Source: Halorientalis salina
GTDB taxonomy: Archaea > Halobacteriota > Halobacteria > Halobacteriales > Haloarculaceae
Assembly (NCBI RefSeq): GCF_005049285.1
Contig: NZ_SOSC01000012.1
Span: forward strand, 1-64,000
Direction of reading: 5' to 3'
DNA length: 64,000 nucleotides
The notes under the pieces were generated by a model. That model had not been told where the DNA came from, did not search any database, and saw only the letters and a program-made list of their open reading frames with translations. This document shows positions 8,070-15,670 of the stretch, piece after piece (within the stretch, counting starts at the first letter, position 1; each line of letters begins with the position of its first letter). Made by a program: the position numbers and the translations under genes.

Positions 8070-8450
8070 CTACTCGTCGATCGGGTCGGGGGAACTGAGG
8101 TCCGCGTGGAGGACTTCGCCGTCGCGAACGACGTACCGCTTGGCCAGGACTGGGAAGCGGCACTTGGTGAACCCCGCCGTCTGGATATCGAGTTCCTCGT
8201 CAGCTTCGAGGTGGTCGGCGAGTTCTCGCAGGAATTCGTGGGTCACGATCCCGCCCTCGTAGTCCGGCAGGCCGTTCTCCCGCGCCTCGTACACCTCGAA
8301 GTCGTCGTACCCCCAGATGGTGAGCTCTCCGTCTTCGGTCACCTCCCAGTCGAGCGTCCCGAAGCAGTAGCTCTCACAGAGCTCGCGGACTGCCTGCGGA
8401 TCCGATACGATCGCGCCAGTCGACGTAGTCGCAGCTTGCAGTGTCGCCAT
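8070..8450 (-). CDS. Conserved haloarchaeal hypothetical protein
   Basis: This 126-residue acidic protein starts MATLQAATTSTGAIVSDPQA. It has a helix-strand-strand pattern (VRELCESYCFGTLDWEV, ELTIWGYDDFEVYEA) and a C-terminal beta hairpin (KRYVVRDGEVLHADL). There is no membrane segment. Its two N-terminal cysteines and one later cysteine do not form a clear zinc site. The ATG is 18 bases below a perfect 8-bp palindrome (8469-8493) and a TATA-like GGTTTATCG box, so it probably has its own promoter of the type shared by the small genes here. The function is unknown. Confidence 0.65.
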   Translation of the reverse strand: MATLQAATTSTGAIVSDPQAVRELCESYCFGTLDWEVTEDGELTIWGYDDFEVYEARENGLPDYEGGIVTHEFLRELADHLEADEELDIQTAGFTKCRFPVLAKRYVVRDGEVLHADLSSPDPIDE

Positions 8451-8468
8451 GTCTGGACTTCACGGGGT

Positions 8469-8493
8469 CGCCCCCGCACCCCTCTCGGGGGCG
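8469..8493 (-). promoter_or_regulatory. Promoter-proximal GC palindrome (copy at 8.5 kb)
   Basis: Arms CGCCCCCG (8469-8476) and CGGGGGCG (8486-8493) enclose a 9-base loop reading AGAGGGGTG on the minus strand. GGTTTATCG (minus strand) abuts the upstream arm and is the most TATA-like of the boxes in this set. With a start about 25 bases downstream of that box, the palindrome would sit between TATA and the +1 site. Confidence 0.6.
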
Positions 8494-8541
8494 ATAAACC
8501 GACGCGAGAGTTGCCTCCCTGGTCGTGGCCGGGGACTCCAG

Positions 8542-8730
8542 TTAGGAATCTGCGTGGGCGTCCGCCCCGGCTCCGTCGCCCGGCCGCGTGAGAAGGCTCA
8601 CCTCTTCTAGGAGGTCTCTCGCGGTCTCGACTCGCTCTCGATCCGCGTCGTCCAATCGGTCGACGTCCAGTCGATTGAGATTGCTGAGTATACGATGCAT
8701 CCGGTAGCCCTGTTTGAACTCTTGCTCCAT
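8542..8730 (-). CDS. Small helical acidic protein
   Basis: From the ATG at 8730 the product is 62 residues, starting MEQEFKQGYRMHRILSNLNR, with two predicted helices separated by a turn (LDVDRLDDADRERVETARDLLEEVSLL) and a disordered acidic tail. The frame is open to 8772, but the extra residues (GCLSAPASGEALP) come from the GC-rich leader that carries a GCGCC/GGCGC inverted repeat, so the shorter form is chosen. The two-helix shape resembles small antitoxin-like or adaptor proteins. No family is recognised. Confidence 0.5.
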   Translation of the reverse strand: MEQEFKQGYRMHRILSNLNRLDVDRLDDADRERVETARDLLEEVSLLTRPGDGAGADAHADS

Positions 8731-8735
8731 CGGAA

Positions 8736-8757
8736 GCGCCTCACCACTCGCCGGCGC
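8736..8757 (-). promoter_or_regulatory. Short GC inverted repeat before the 62-residue gene
   Basis: GCGCC (8736-8740) and GGCGC (8753-8757) flank a 12-base loop that reads GGCGAGTGGTGA on the minus strand. GTGTCTTTCCG lies just upstream. This is a weaker member of the palindrome set, ending 5 bases from the ATG. Confidence 0.35.
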
Positions 8758-8807
8758 GGAAAGACACCCCATCGAGACTGGCGTCGGGCTTGCAGGAGCT
8801 CGCTGCC

Positions 8808-8849
8808 TTAACCAACGAACCTCGACGCTACTCGCAGGGTGTTGGTTAA
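8808..8849. repeat. TTAACCAAC inverted repeat, copy 1
   Basis: TTAACCAAC (8808-8816) and GTTGGTTAA (8841-8849) are perfect inverted repeats with a 24-base spacer. Identical arms occur at 19661-19702 and 34804-34844 with 24- and 23-base spacers, while the spacer sequences differ. Each copy lies 10-21 bases past the stop codon of one minus-strand gene and 80-150 bases before the start of the next. It is therefore either an operator pair three helical turns apart or a shared 3' end structure. Confidence 0.75.
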
Positions 8850-8868
8850 TCGACGCCCAGCACTGGCG

Positions 8869-9750
8869 CTACTCGAGACTGGGTCCGTAGCGAGCCGATC
8901 CACACACCCGGCACTCCCAGATCGGTTGCCCCGTCCACGCCTCATCCGGGACCGACTCGTGGGTCTTGAACCGATGGTCGGTCGCCCGTCCACAGGTTTG
9001 ACAGTCGAGTTCCTGAGTCGTCGGTACCGACGACACCTGGCGATCAGCCGCAGCCTCGCCTCTGGATTCGGTCACCGCCATCGCTGGAACCAGCCACACC
9101 GCGTCGTCGGCGTCGTCGAGGACCGCGTCGAGACGCGACGCGTCGCGGATGCCGTCCCCACGCTGGTCGTAGAGCCGCGTCGGGGCCTGCCCCTGCCGCT
9201 CCGACGCTCTCTGCCCGTGCCACCCAGCCCGGTCACGGGCGACACTGAGAAGCCGCTCTCCCTCCTCTGACGACACCTGTACCGCGTCGGGGAGTGAGGG
9301 CCATTGCTCGGCCAGCTGGCGCGCCGGCGCCTCGTCGAGGTCGTAGATGAGCGTGTAGTCGTCGACGGCCGGCTCCGCCTCGTTGGCGGAGAGGAGGTTC
9401 GCCGCGGCGCCGCCCTTCGCGACGGCGCCGTAGAACGTGGTCGACTCGACGACCAGGTGGACGATGCCGAGGCACGTCGTCGACGCTGCCTCGTTCGTGC
9501 TAGTGGCGTCACTCTCGAGATGGTTGCTGAGACAGAACCGGCATTTCGTCTGGCCGTCTGGGACTGAGGCCCCACAGGACCGGCACTCGCCATCGGCGGC
9601 CGTCGGCGCATCAGGGTAGCCACCAGCGCTCGTCGCGACGCGTTGCCGCCGGGGGGCACCCTCACAGCCGTCGTCCAGCCTCGTATCCGGAATGTGGGAC
9701 GCCTCGCCGGTCGGCCGCAGTTCCTCAAAGTCGGAGTAACGACCGTTCAT
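8869..9750 (-). CDS. Two-zinc-ribbon haloarchaeal plasmid-type protein
   Basis: The 293-residue protein starts MNGRYSDFEELRPTGEASHI. A first zinc ribbon (CRSCG...CRFC, about residues 56-74) is followed by a 150-residue alpha/beta domain (LGIVHLVVESTTFYG, DDYTLIYDLDEAPARQLAEQWP). A second ribbon at the C-terminus (CQTCG...WECRVCG, about 250-285) ends the protein. The upstream frame reaches 9771, but the Met at 9750 matches the start I remember from related haloarchaeal sequences. No enzyme motif is visible. It is a common type on haloarchaeal mobile elements and its role is unknown. The TTAACCAAC repeat lies 20 bases past its stop. Confidence 0.65.
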   Translation of the reverse strand: MNGRYSDFEELRPTGEASHIPDTRLDDGCEGAPRRQRVATSAGGYPDAPTAADGECRSCGASVPDGQTKCRFCLSNHLESDATSTNEAASTTCLGIVHLVVESTTFYGAVAKGGAAANLLSANEAEPAVDDYTLIYDLDEAPARQLAEQWPSLPDAVQVSSEEGERLLSVARDRAGWHGQRASERQGQAPTRLYDQRGDGIRDASRLDAVLDDADDAVWLVPAMAVTESRGEAAADRQVSSVPTTQELDCQTCGRATDHRFKTHESVPDEAWTGQPIWECRVCGSARYGPSLE

Positions 9751-9844
9751 AGGGCAGTCTACAGAGAACATGGCTCGTCTTCGTGTTTAAATCGTAGCGT
9801 GGATAGACCGATGTGCAGTACAGACGGAGAGACAGTGGACTGCC

Positions 9845-10771
9845 TCAGGCGACCCGTTCCTCCAACGTATCCTGGTGTGCCCGAACAGTCGCCTTCGAGG
9901 CGTTCGCTACGTCCGCGGCCTCGGATTGCGTCAACCATCGGCCCTCTTCGCGACCGGCCTTGTAGAGGCAGGCCGCGGCGAACCCGGCCGGATGGACGCC
10001 CGTCGTGACGCCGCGCTCCTCGGCCTGTTCCGCGAGGGCTCGGGCCCGCTGTCGGATTTCGTCCGGACACTCGAGGTCCGAGGCGAGGCGCGGCACGAAC
10101 ATGCTGGGGGAGACGGGCTCAGCGGGGAGGCCCAGCTCTTCGTTCAGCGTTTTGTACGCGTTCGTGACTCGTGACTCCGCCACGCGGGCCATCTCGCTGA
10201 CGTCGTCCACCAACCGCGAAAGACCGTTACACCGACAGGCCCCGTAGACGCTGGCCGCGGCGATGGCCTCGATGGACCTGCCACGAAGCAGATCCTCGTT
10301 CTGGGCGCTCCGGAAGAGTTGACACGCTTGGTCGCGGACCGAATCGGAGACCTCGAGGGCACTCGCCAACCGGCGCACCTCGCCCAGCCCGTGTGCGAGA
10401 TTCCGTTCCGCCTTCGACCGCCAGCGCCCACGGGTCTGCTCACGGCGCATCCGCGCGAGTCGCCGTCGCTTCTGCCCCGAGAGTTCGTTCCCCTTCGCGT
10501 CGGTACCGCGACCGATCTCCGTCGACAGGCCGCGATCGTGGCGGGCCGCAGTGAGTGGAGCGCCCGTTCGTTCGCACTCCTCGTCGTCGTACGCCCGCCA
10601 CTCCGGCCCGTGATCGATACGCTGTTCGTTGATGACCAGGCCACAGTCCTCGCAGACCGTTTCGACCGCGTTCGTGGTGACCCGGCCGTCGCACTCGGGA
10701 CACTGGTTCGCACTGGATTCCGTTCGGACGTCTTCGTCGAATCCGCTCTCGTAGATGTCTCTGGTTGCCAT
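9845..10771 (-). CDS. tfb: Transcription initiation factor IIB (accessory TFB)
   Basis: This 308-residue protein has the TFB layout: an N-terminal zinc ribbon (C24/C27 in CPEC and C40/C43 in CEDC), a B-finger/linker with GPEWRAYDDEE and the TGAPLT segment, then two cyclin repeats (about 115-205 and 215-305) rich in Arg. TFB recruits RNA polymerase to TBP-bound promoters. Haloarchaea carry several TFBs, and extra copies on plasmids can redirect transcription. The frame is open to 10864, but MATRDIYESGFDED at 10771 is the typical TFB start and leaves a palindrome (10810-10830) in the leader. It lies beside the Argonaute operon and could serve the element's own unusual T-rich promoters. Confidence 0.9.
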   Translation of the reverse strand: MATRDIYESGFDEDVRTESSANQCPECDGRVTTNAVETVCEDCGLVINEQRIDHGPEWRAYDDEECERTGAPLTAARHDRGLSTEIGRGTDAKGNELSGQKRRRLARMRREQTRGRWRSKAERNLAHGLGEVRRLASALEVSDSVRDQACQLFRSAQNEDLLRGRSIEAIAAASVYGACRCNGLSRLVDDVSEMARVAESRVTNAYKTLNEELGLPAEPVSPSMFVPRLASDLECPDEIRQRARALAEQAEERGVTTGVHPAGFAAACLYKAGREEGRWLTQSEAADVANASKATVRAHQDTLEERVA

Positions 10772-10809
10772 CGTTCTCACCGTGTTCAGGGAACCCGCCA
10801 GTACAGCGA

Positions 10810-10830
10810 GCCCCTCGCCCATTGAGGGGC
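10810..10830 (-). promoter_or_regulatory. Promoter-proximal GC palindrome before tfb
   Basis: Arms GCCCCTC (10810-10816) and GAGGGGC (10824-10830) enclose a 7-base loop reading AATGGGC on the minus strand. A box reading GTTTCTATCG (minus strand) abuts it. It lies 39 bases above the tfb ATG. The tfb gene therefore shares the upstream layout of the surrounding small genes. Confidence 0.5.
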
Positions 10831-10888
10831 CGATAGAAACGGATGGTATCGGTACTCCAGTCAACTAGAACACAATCCAGCTGATGTT

Positions 10889-12307
10889 CTACATATAATG
10901 GTAGTAATGGATGTCCAGACTGGTGTTTTGAGCTTCAGCTTCAGCCAGAATGTTCCCAACGGCATCTGAGATTCCGATTGTAACCGGAAGCTTCGTGCAG
11001 AAATCCGAAGTGTTCCAGTCCAGTTTCGTGAACGCCAGCATTTCTCGGCACAGCTTCTGTGGCGATGAGTCACTGACCTCTGGATCCGGCTTGACCACGA
11101 TCGGCTCCGGGATGTTCGAGGCCGGATACGTCGACAAAGCCGGGATGTACCCCTTCGTGTACAGGTAGTGCTCCTCATTGTTCGGTGCGGAGACCATCGT
11201 GCCTCGAAGCGCCGGATAAATCCCGGAACTCAAGGCCCGGACTGGGTGCCGCTCTCGGACCGTGACGAAGTCCATCAACTCGATGTTCCCGGCACCTTTG
11301 ATGAAGCCCTCTCGCTCCTCTTCCCAGAACTCCGACCGCTTGTGAAGCACCAGTCGTCGCGGCTCAGTCTTTTTGTGGCTACGGTAGTGCCTGAGAATCT
11401 TCTTTACCAGTTGCTTGGCGTCGTCTTCTGCGAGGTGGTTGTTCCCTGGGCCGTGCTTCTCTCCTTCGACGGGGTCGCCTCGAAGGATGAAGTTCTCCCC
11501 TGTCTCCAGGAAGACTTGGGCCATAGCTGTCCGTGTCCGGGATTGGTCTCCGCCTCGCTCTTTGTAGAAGGATATCCCGGCGAAGCACGTTCCGTCCTCC
11601 AGATCGGTTAGTTTCCAGGGATGGCCGCGTTGCGCCTTGTACAGTGTTTCAACCGCGATGTTCCATGCGATCTCGGACTTGTCCTGGACGCCCTCACCGC
11701 GGAGGGTCTTCGGCTGCATCAGCTGCGTCGGCAACCCGACTTCCATCCCTAGCAGCTTGATCCGGTTGTGGAAGTCGCTGGTCTCTGACTGCATCCGGGC
11801 ATGGTCCTGGTGGGATGGAGTGCATGCGTCCCACATCGCTTCTGGAATCGCGATGAACACGACGTCAGGCGGCGTTTCCTTGGCGTACAGGACTTCAAGG
11901 TTGATCTTGATGATCTCGACCGCTTCTTCCAACCGGTCTTTCCGGCTGCGGATTTGTTTCAGGTCCCGGATCTCGCCTCGAGTAATCGTCTGCCGCCACC
12001 GCTTCTGCGTGTTGAACGTGAAGTTCAGCGGCGACCGTTCGCCGAGGCCGGGGAACGGTGGTTTCCACCGCTTCGACTTGTCCTCGTCGGCGGTGATCGC
12101 CAGCTCCATGTCCTTGAACAGTTTTTCGAGGCCGCCGAGAGACCGGCCAGACCCGATGTATCCGACGTTGATTACCTGGTGTTCGGATTTGCCGGATGGA
12201 GTTCTTGGTCCGTATTTCATCAATCCGACTCGGGGGTCGATGGAGTCCTCGCCGTCAGCGAACATCAAGCCGGGTTCGTCGAGGACTTCGGCGGTGAACT
12301 CGTTCAT
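10889..12307 (-). CDS. Short prokaryotic Argonaute (MID-PIWI, inactive type)
   Basis: From the ATG at 12307 the protein has 472 residues, the usual length of short pAgos that hold only MID and PIWI domains. Family landmarks are FAGISFYKERG (about 242-252), RRLVLHKRSEFWEEEREGF (about 317-335), SSGIYPALRGTM (360-371) and FTKLDWNTSDF (426-436). The first PIWI strand reads GISFY with no catalytic Asp, so guide-directed cleavage is not expected. Such proteins use a guide to sense invader nucleic acid and switch on a partner effector. The start overlaps the stop of the nuclease-APAZ gene in ATGA (12304-12307), so the two are translated together. An upstream in-frame extension to 12454 lies inside the partner gene and is rejected. 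Confidence 0.88.
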   Translation of the reverse strand: MNEFTAEVLDEPGLMFADGEDSIDPRVGLMKYGPRTPSGKSEHQVINVGYIGSGRSLGGLEKLFKDMELAITADEDKSKRWKPPFPGLGERSPLNFTFNTQKRWRQTITRGEIRDLKQIRSRKDRLEEAVEIIKINLEVLYAKETPPDVVFIAIPEAMWDACTPSHQDHARMQSETSDFHNRIKLLGMEVGLPTQLMQPKTLRGEGVQDKSEIAWNIAVETLYKAQRGHPWKLTDLEDGTCFAGISFYKERGGDQSRTRTAMAQVFLETGENFILRGDPVEGEKHGPGNNHLAEDDAKQLVKKILRHYRSHKKTEPRRLVLHKRSEFWEEEREGFIKGAGNIELMDFVTVRERHPVRALSSGIYPALRGTMVSAPNNEEHYLYTKGYIPALSTYPASNIPEPIVVKPDPEVSDSSPQKLCREMLAFTKLDWNTSDFCTKLPVTIGISDAVGNILAEAEAQNTSLDIHYYHYM

Positions 12308-13692
12308 TGGAAATCTCCTAACCACTTGTTCTGCATGGTGCCGTCCCGTTCGTCGGTGTCTTTGGGCGGCCTTTTGTTGACTTCGAGCATCACGGGTTCT
12401 GTCCCGATGTCCAGATCGTCCTGTTTGGGGTTGCCGTAGTCCAGGATTTTCCACCAGTGGTTGATCCGACTCCGTGTTTTCCGGTTGTTCCCGTGTCGGC
12501 TGGGGCTGAACCTGTCGTGTAACGGTTTGGCTTGTTCCCCGGTGATCCGGTTTTCTTTCCCGTTGGTGGTGAACAGGATAGCTGGTTTCAGGGTGAGGAA
12601 GTACTGTCCCGAGTATTCGAGGATGCCGATACGGAGTGAGTGGTGGCGGAAGAAGGGTGATTCGGCCTCATCGTAGTGTTTTGTGACCTGTCGCCCCTCT
12701 TCTTTCCGGACCTCCGCTTCGGGGTCTTCGTGTGGGAAGTACAGGTGGTAGTCGTTACGGTAGTTTATCGCGATGCAGCCACGGTCTTCACCCTTGGAGA
12801 GGACAACGGCCCGAATCAGCCGTTTCCCAATATCGGCGTTCCCTTGGTCGGCTTCTACCCACGACCGGAACCCGGTCTCCTCGACCGTGTCCGGGTCAAT
12901 GAACTGTTTGACCGCTCTCGGCATTTCCTCCGGCGGTAACAGGCTATACACCTTGTTCGACTTGAACCACGTCGGTACCGTGAATGGGCGTAGCTTGAAT
13001 GCAACCTCTTGTGTCGCGCCCTCCACCTGGTCTCCGATGTACAGAGTTTCAGGGTACTCTGTTATCTCGACGAGGTTGGTGGTCAGCTCTGACCTGTCGG
13101 TGATGGGTTCGGCTTCACGCTGGAAGAAGTCGGGTTTGAACCGGTCGTCTTTCTCGAACTCCTCGATCTTCATCAAGAGCGAGTCGTAGTCGGCCTGGTA
13201 GACGTGGGTGTCACTCAGGAACTCCTCGAAATCGTCCATCGAATAGCTCTTAATCTTCTGTCGATGCTCGTCCGAGAGTTTGTCGTTCTCGCAGACCCGG
13301 TCGTAGAACTCCTGGATTGCCTCGTCGGTCTGCTTGGTGACGTCGAAAATCTTCTGCCACTCTTTGAAGTTCTCGAGGTTCCGCCCGAAGATGGCCACGT
13401 CGAACCGTTTCTCAGGAGACCGGTCCATGTAGTGGAGGAAGTACTTCCCCATCTCCTCGAGGAATTTCTTCCCGTGACGGCGCTGGTCTGTCCACTTGAG
13501 CTCGACCCAGACCTCTCGGTCACCCCTGATCTCTGGGAGTTCGTATTTCTGGTCGACAAGCCCGCCATGGGTGGGCGATGTTTCCGTGATGTAGTATCCC
13601 ATCGCCTCCATGTACTCCTGGACCTTGTCACCGTAGATCTCCGAGTTTTTAGCGAGGGCCTCGCGTTCGCCTAGGAGGTTGGTGAGGGCCAC
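12304..13692 (-). CDS. PD-(D/E)XK nuclease-APAZ partner of short Argonaute (SPARDA-like)
   Basis: This 462-residue protein starts at a GTG (13690-13692). The N-terminal 110 residues form a restriction-type fold: helix (YGDKVQEYMEAMGYYI), D47 in GLVDQKYE, then E64-L-K66 (EVWVELKWTD) and a helix, i.e. a PD-(D/E)XK active site. A helical linker follows. The last 260 residues (LRPFTVPTWFKSNKVYSLLP onward) fit the position and size of an APAZ domain, which holds short Argonautes. In SPARDA systems the DREN-type nuclease cuts DNA and RNA without specificity once the Argonaute binds a target. The same is inferred here. The assignment to SPARDA rests on layout and motifs, not on an alignment. Confidence 0.75.
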   Translation of the reverse strand: MALTNLLGEREALAKNSEIYGDKVQEYMEAMGYYITETSPTHGGLVDQKYELPEIRGDREVWVELKWTDQRRHGKKFLEEMGKYFLHYMDRSPEKRFDVAIFGRNLENFKEWQKIFDVTKQTDEAIQEFYDRVCENDKLSDEHRQKIKSYSMDDFEEFLSDTHVYQADYDSLLMKIEEFEKDDRFKPDFFQREAEPITDRSELTTNLVEITEYPETLYIGDQVEGATQEVAFKLRPFTVPTWFKSNKVYSLLPPEEMPRAVKQFIDPDTVEETGFRSWVEADQGNADIGKRLIRAVVLSKGEDRGCIAINYRNDYHLYFPHEDPEAEVRKEEGRQVTKHYDEAESPFFRHHSLRIGILEYSGQYFLTLKPAILFTTNGKENRITGEQAKPLHDRFSPSRHGNNRKTRSRINHWWKILDYGNPKQDDLDIGTEPVMLEVNKRPPKDTDERDGTMQNKWLGDFQ

Positions 13693-13857
13693 GTTATGCC
13701 GAACCTCACAATGGAGTACCTAAATCATTTCGTCGCAGTGAACGGTCCGGATTCAGGCCGAGAATTGGATGCCTGGCCACGGTTTTGGGAGTTCCTGATT
13801 CAGATTCACTGTTTTCAATACAGTAATTAGAGGTGGTGCTGTTAGCCTCGAATAAGC

Positions 13858-14727
13858 ATGACCTCTACACTGAGCGTAGGTGAGGTAACGGCCCTTCTCT
13901 TGGACGAGAGATTCTACTCGAACCCGTTACGCCCCAAAACCTTCTATAAACTACTCTACTTCGCAGACAAGGAACTCAACGACGTCGGATTGGACACGGA
14001 TATCCAGCACTTCTGGTACAAGTTCGGAACCATGGCGAAGACCGGTGGATCCCCAGTCACGGTAGACTGGAGTGACGATAGCCGAGAAGTCCGTTGTAGC
14101 CTTTCAGCTTCTCAGCTCAGCCTCCCCAGGGAGGAAGAGACAAAGGCTCGACTCGCACTCTCTCGAGCACTCAACCGTCTGTACGAACAAAATACGGAGG
14201 GGCTGACCGATGACATGTACGAGGACGCGCCTTACGATGTTCAACGCCACTACCGACGACTCGACAAACAGCTCAGTGACGCTATCGACGACAAACCAGA
14301 TTACCCCGAAGTAGACTCCAGCAGGGAAGCAGTCATCAACACGGTCTTCGATATCATCGATACCTTCCCAGTCGACGACTACCCGTGGCTGGAGCAGGAC
14401 TTGGATCTCTGGTACTCGGTTGTAAGTGCTGAACTTGATGCCGAAGAGTACCGGCCGCAGAAGGCCCTGAAGGTCTCTGAATTGTTCTGGACCATCTTCT
14501 GCATCGACCTCGCCCAACGCGAAAACACCGGGTTGACCCCCGAAGAGATCGCCGAGGAACTAGACACGGAGGACCTCGAAGGCCGACAAGAGGATATCCG
14601 GAAGGAACTCGAACTGATAGAGCGAGAACGCTCCCGGCTACACACAGACTTGGAAGAGAACCAAGTAGTGTCCGAAGCCGCTGACGGGGTTGCAATCGCC
14701 CTCCTCGGTCTCTCACCCGCCCCCTAA
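13858..14727 (+). CDS. Panacea/SocA-like antitoxin candidate
   Basis: The 289-residue protein has near its N-terminus LRPKTFYKLLYFADKELNDV then TDIQHFWYKFGTMAKT. This resembles the start of the Panacea (SocA-like, DUF4065-type) domain, whose hallmark is a K-L-x-Y helix followed by a YGP-like turn, here YKFGT. The middle is helical, and the C-terminal 60 residues are a charged coiled coil (GRQEDIRKELELIERERSRLHT). Panacea domains are chaperone-like antitoxins paired with unrelated toxins. The next gene, 12 bases on, is a PIN-domain ribonuclease candidate. The pair is transcribed away from the Argonaute operon, with a 165-base divergent promoter region between them. Confidence 0.55.
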   Translation: MTSTLSVGEVTALLLDERFYSNPLRPKTFYKLLYFADKELNDVGLDTDIQHFWYKFGTMAKTGGSPVTVDWSDDSREVRCSLSASQLSLPREEETKARLALSRALNRLYEQNTEGLTDDMYEDAPYDVQRHYRRLDKQLSDAIDDKPDYPEVDSSREAVINTVFDIIDTFPVDDYPWLEQDLDLWYSVVSAELDAEEYRPQKALKVSELFWTIFCIDLAQRENTGLTPEEIAEELDTEDLEGRQEDIRKELELIERERSRLHTDLEENQVVSEAADGVAIALLGLSPAP

Positions 14728-14739
14728 CCAACCCCCTCC

Positions 14740-15516
14740 ATGACCCGGTACTTCGTAGACACCAACTGCCTGCTCGGACTCACCTTCATCAAGGACCGGT
14801 GGTACCCTGACGCCAAACGATTGTTCGACACCGACAACACGATCTACACCGGGAAGAACGCCGTCTACGAGTACTGTTCCAGCACCGAGGACAACAGTCG
14901 GCGTTCCGCCGACATCCGGTTAGACCGGGACGAAGGCCTGTACGGGGAGAAACGGGCGAAGCTCCGGTTGAAACTGAGGCAGTTCGGGAAGATGCTGCAA
15001 ACCTACAGTGACGACGAGCTCGATATTGAGACGGTGATGGACGAGTACGTCGAGCGGTTCGACATGAAGGAGTCCGAGGAGAAGGAGGTGCGGCCTCGGC
15101 TCCAGAAGTACTTTGAGTGGTACTTCGAGAAGGAGGGCGAGCTCACTCGGCGGACAGCTCGGGAAGCTGCTCGGAAGCTGAAGGACGTCTTGATGGAGCG
15201 GTCGATCAAGCACAAGGACCAGATCGAGGCCCGTGTCTATCTGGAACCGATGCGAGACCGCGAGTATCCCGACGTTGAGAAGCGGTTGAAGGAATGGCCG
15301 GTCCATATGAAGAACAGTGCGGATATCGCGCTGATCTGTGACGCCGTGTTCCTGAAGGAGGAAATCGGTATCAGCCACTTCGTGACCGGCGACTTCACGG
15401 ACATCTACTCGAATCAGGACTGGATCCATGAGAACCTCGGGTTCAGCGTGCTGTACTTGCTGGAGACGTTCGCGGGTGAGGAAACACCGACCGCCTCAAT
15501 AGACTTGGGCAATTAG
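14740..15516 (+). CDS. PIN-domain ribonuclease, toxin candidate
   Basis: The 258-residue protein starts MTRYFVDTNCLLGLTF, with the first PIN acid D7 and N9. A distal PIN block reads NSADIALICDAVF and HFVTGDFTDIYSN, supplying further Asp residues (GDFTD matches the usual TxDxxD). Between them lies a helical insert of about 130 residues (60-190), so the protein is twice the length of a VapC toxin (about 130). The expected activity is metal-dependent RNA cleavage. It follows the Panacea-like gene by 12 bases, probably as one operon. It could instead be a stand-alone RNase linked to the neighbouring Argonaute system. Confidence 0.6.
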   Translation: MTRYFVDTNCLLGLTFIKDRWYPDAKRLFDTDNTIYTGKNAVYEYCSSTEDNSRRSADIRLDRDEGLYGEKRAKLRLKLRQFGKMLQTYSDDELDIETVMDEYVERFDMKESEEKEVRPRLQKYFEWYFEKEGELTRRTAREAARKLKDVLMERSIKHKDQIEARVYLEPMRDREYPDVEKRLKEWPVHMKNSADIALICDAVFLKEEIGISHFVTGDFTDIYSNQDWIHENLGFSVLYLLETFAGEETPTASIDLGN

Positions 15517-15644
15517 AGTTGTACATAAATCGAATCCTATAATGTCAATTTAACATCAAGTTCTCTAGGTCGTGGCTGCGCGCGCAGCGAAGCGAGCACG
15601 GAGCGGAGGGTGGGGCGGCGGGGTCAGGGTCGGTCCGGCACACA

Positions 15645-15658
15645 CCAAAAAAGAAGGG
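15645..15658 (-). terminator. T-rich terminator after the RPA-like gene
   Basis: On the minus strand CTTCTTTTTTGG includes six T (complement of A at 15647-15652), 13-20 bases past the stop of the OB-fold gene. T-tracts are the normal intrinsic termination signal in archaea. Confidence 0.5.
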
Positions 15659-15670
15659 CGACGTGCTCGC

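Noticed and set aside
10889-12307. Catalytically active (slicing) Argonaute
   Set aside because: The first PIWI strand reads GISFY, with no Asp, and the length is that of inactive short pAgos.
11168-12439. Long plus-strand frames over the Argonaute gene
   Set aside because: They are complements of the Argonaute coding strand, with Arg/Ser/Val-biased products and no motif.
12308-12454. Upstream extension of the Argonaute gene
   Set aside because: It lies within the partner gene and its residues are Arg/His/Gln-rich, unlike haloarchaeal protein; the ATGA-coupled ATG is the natural start.
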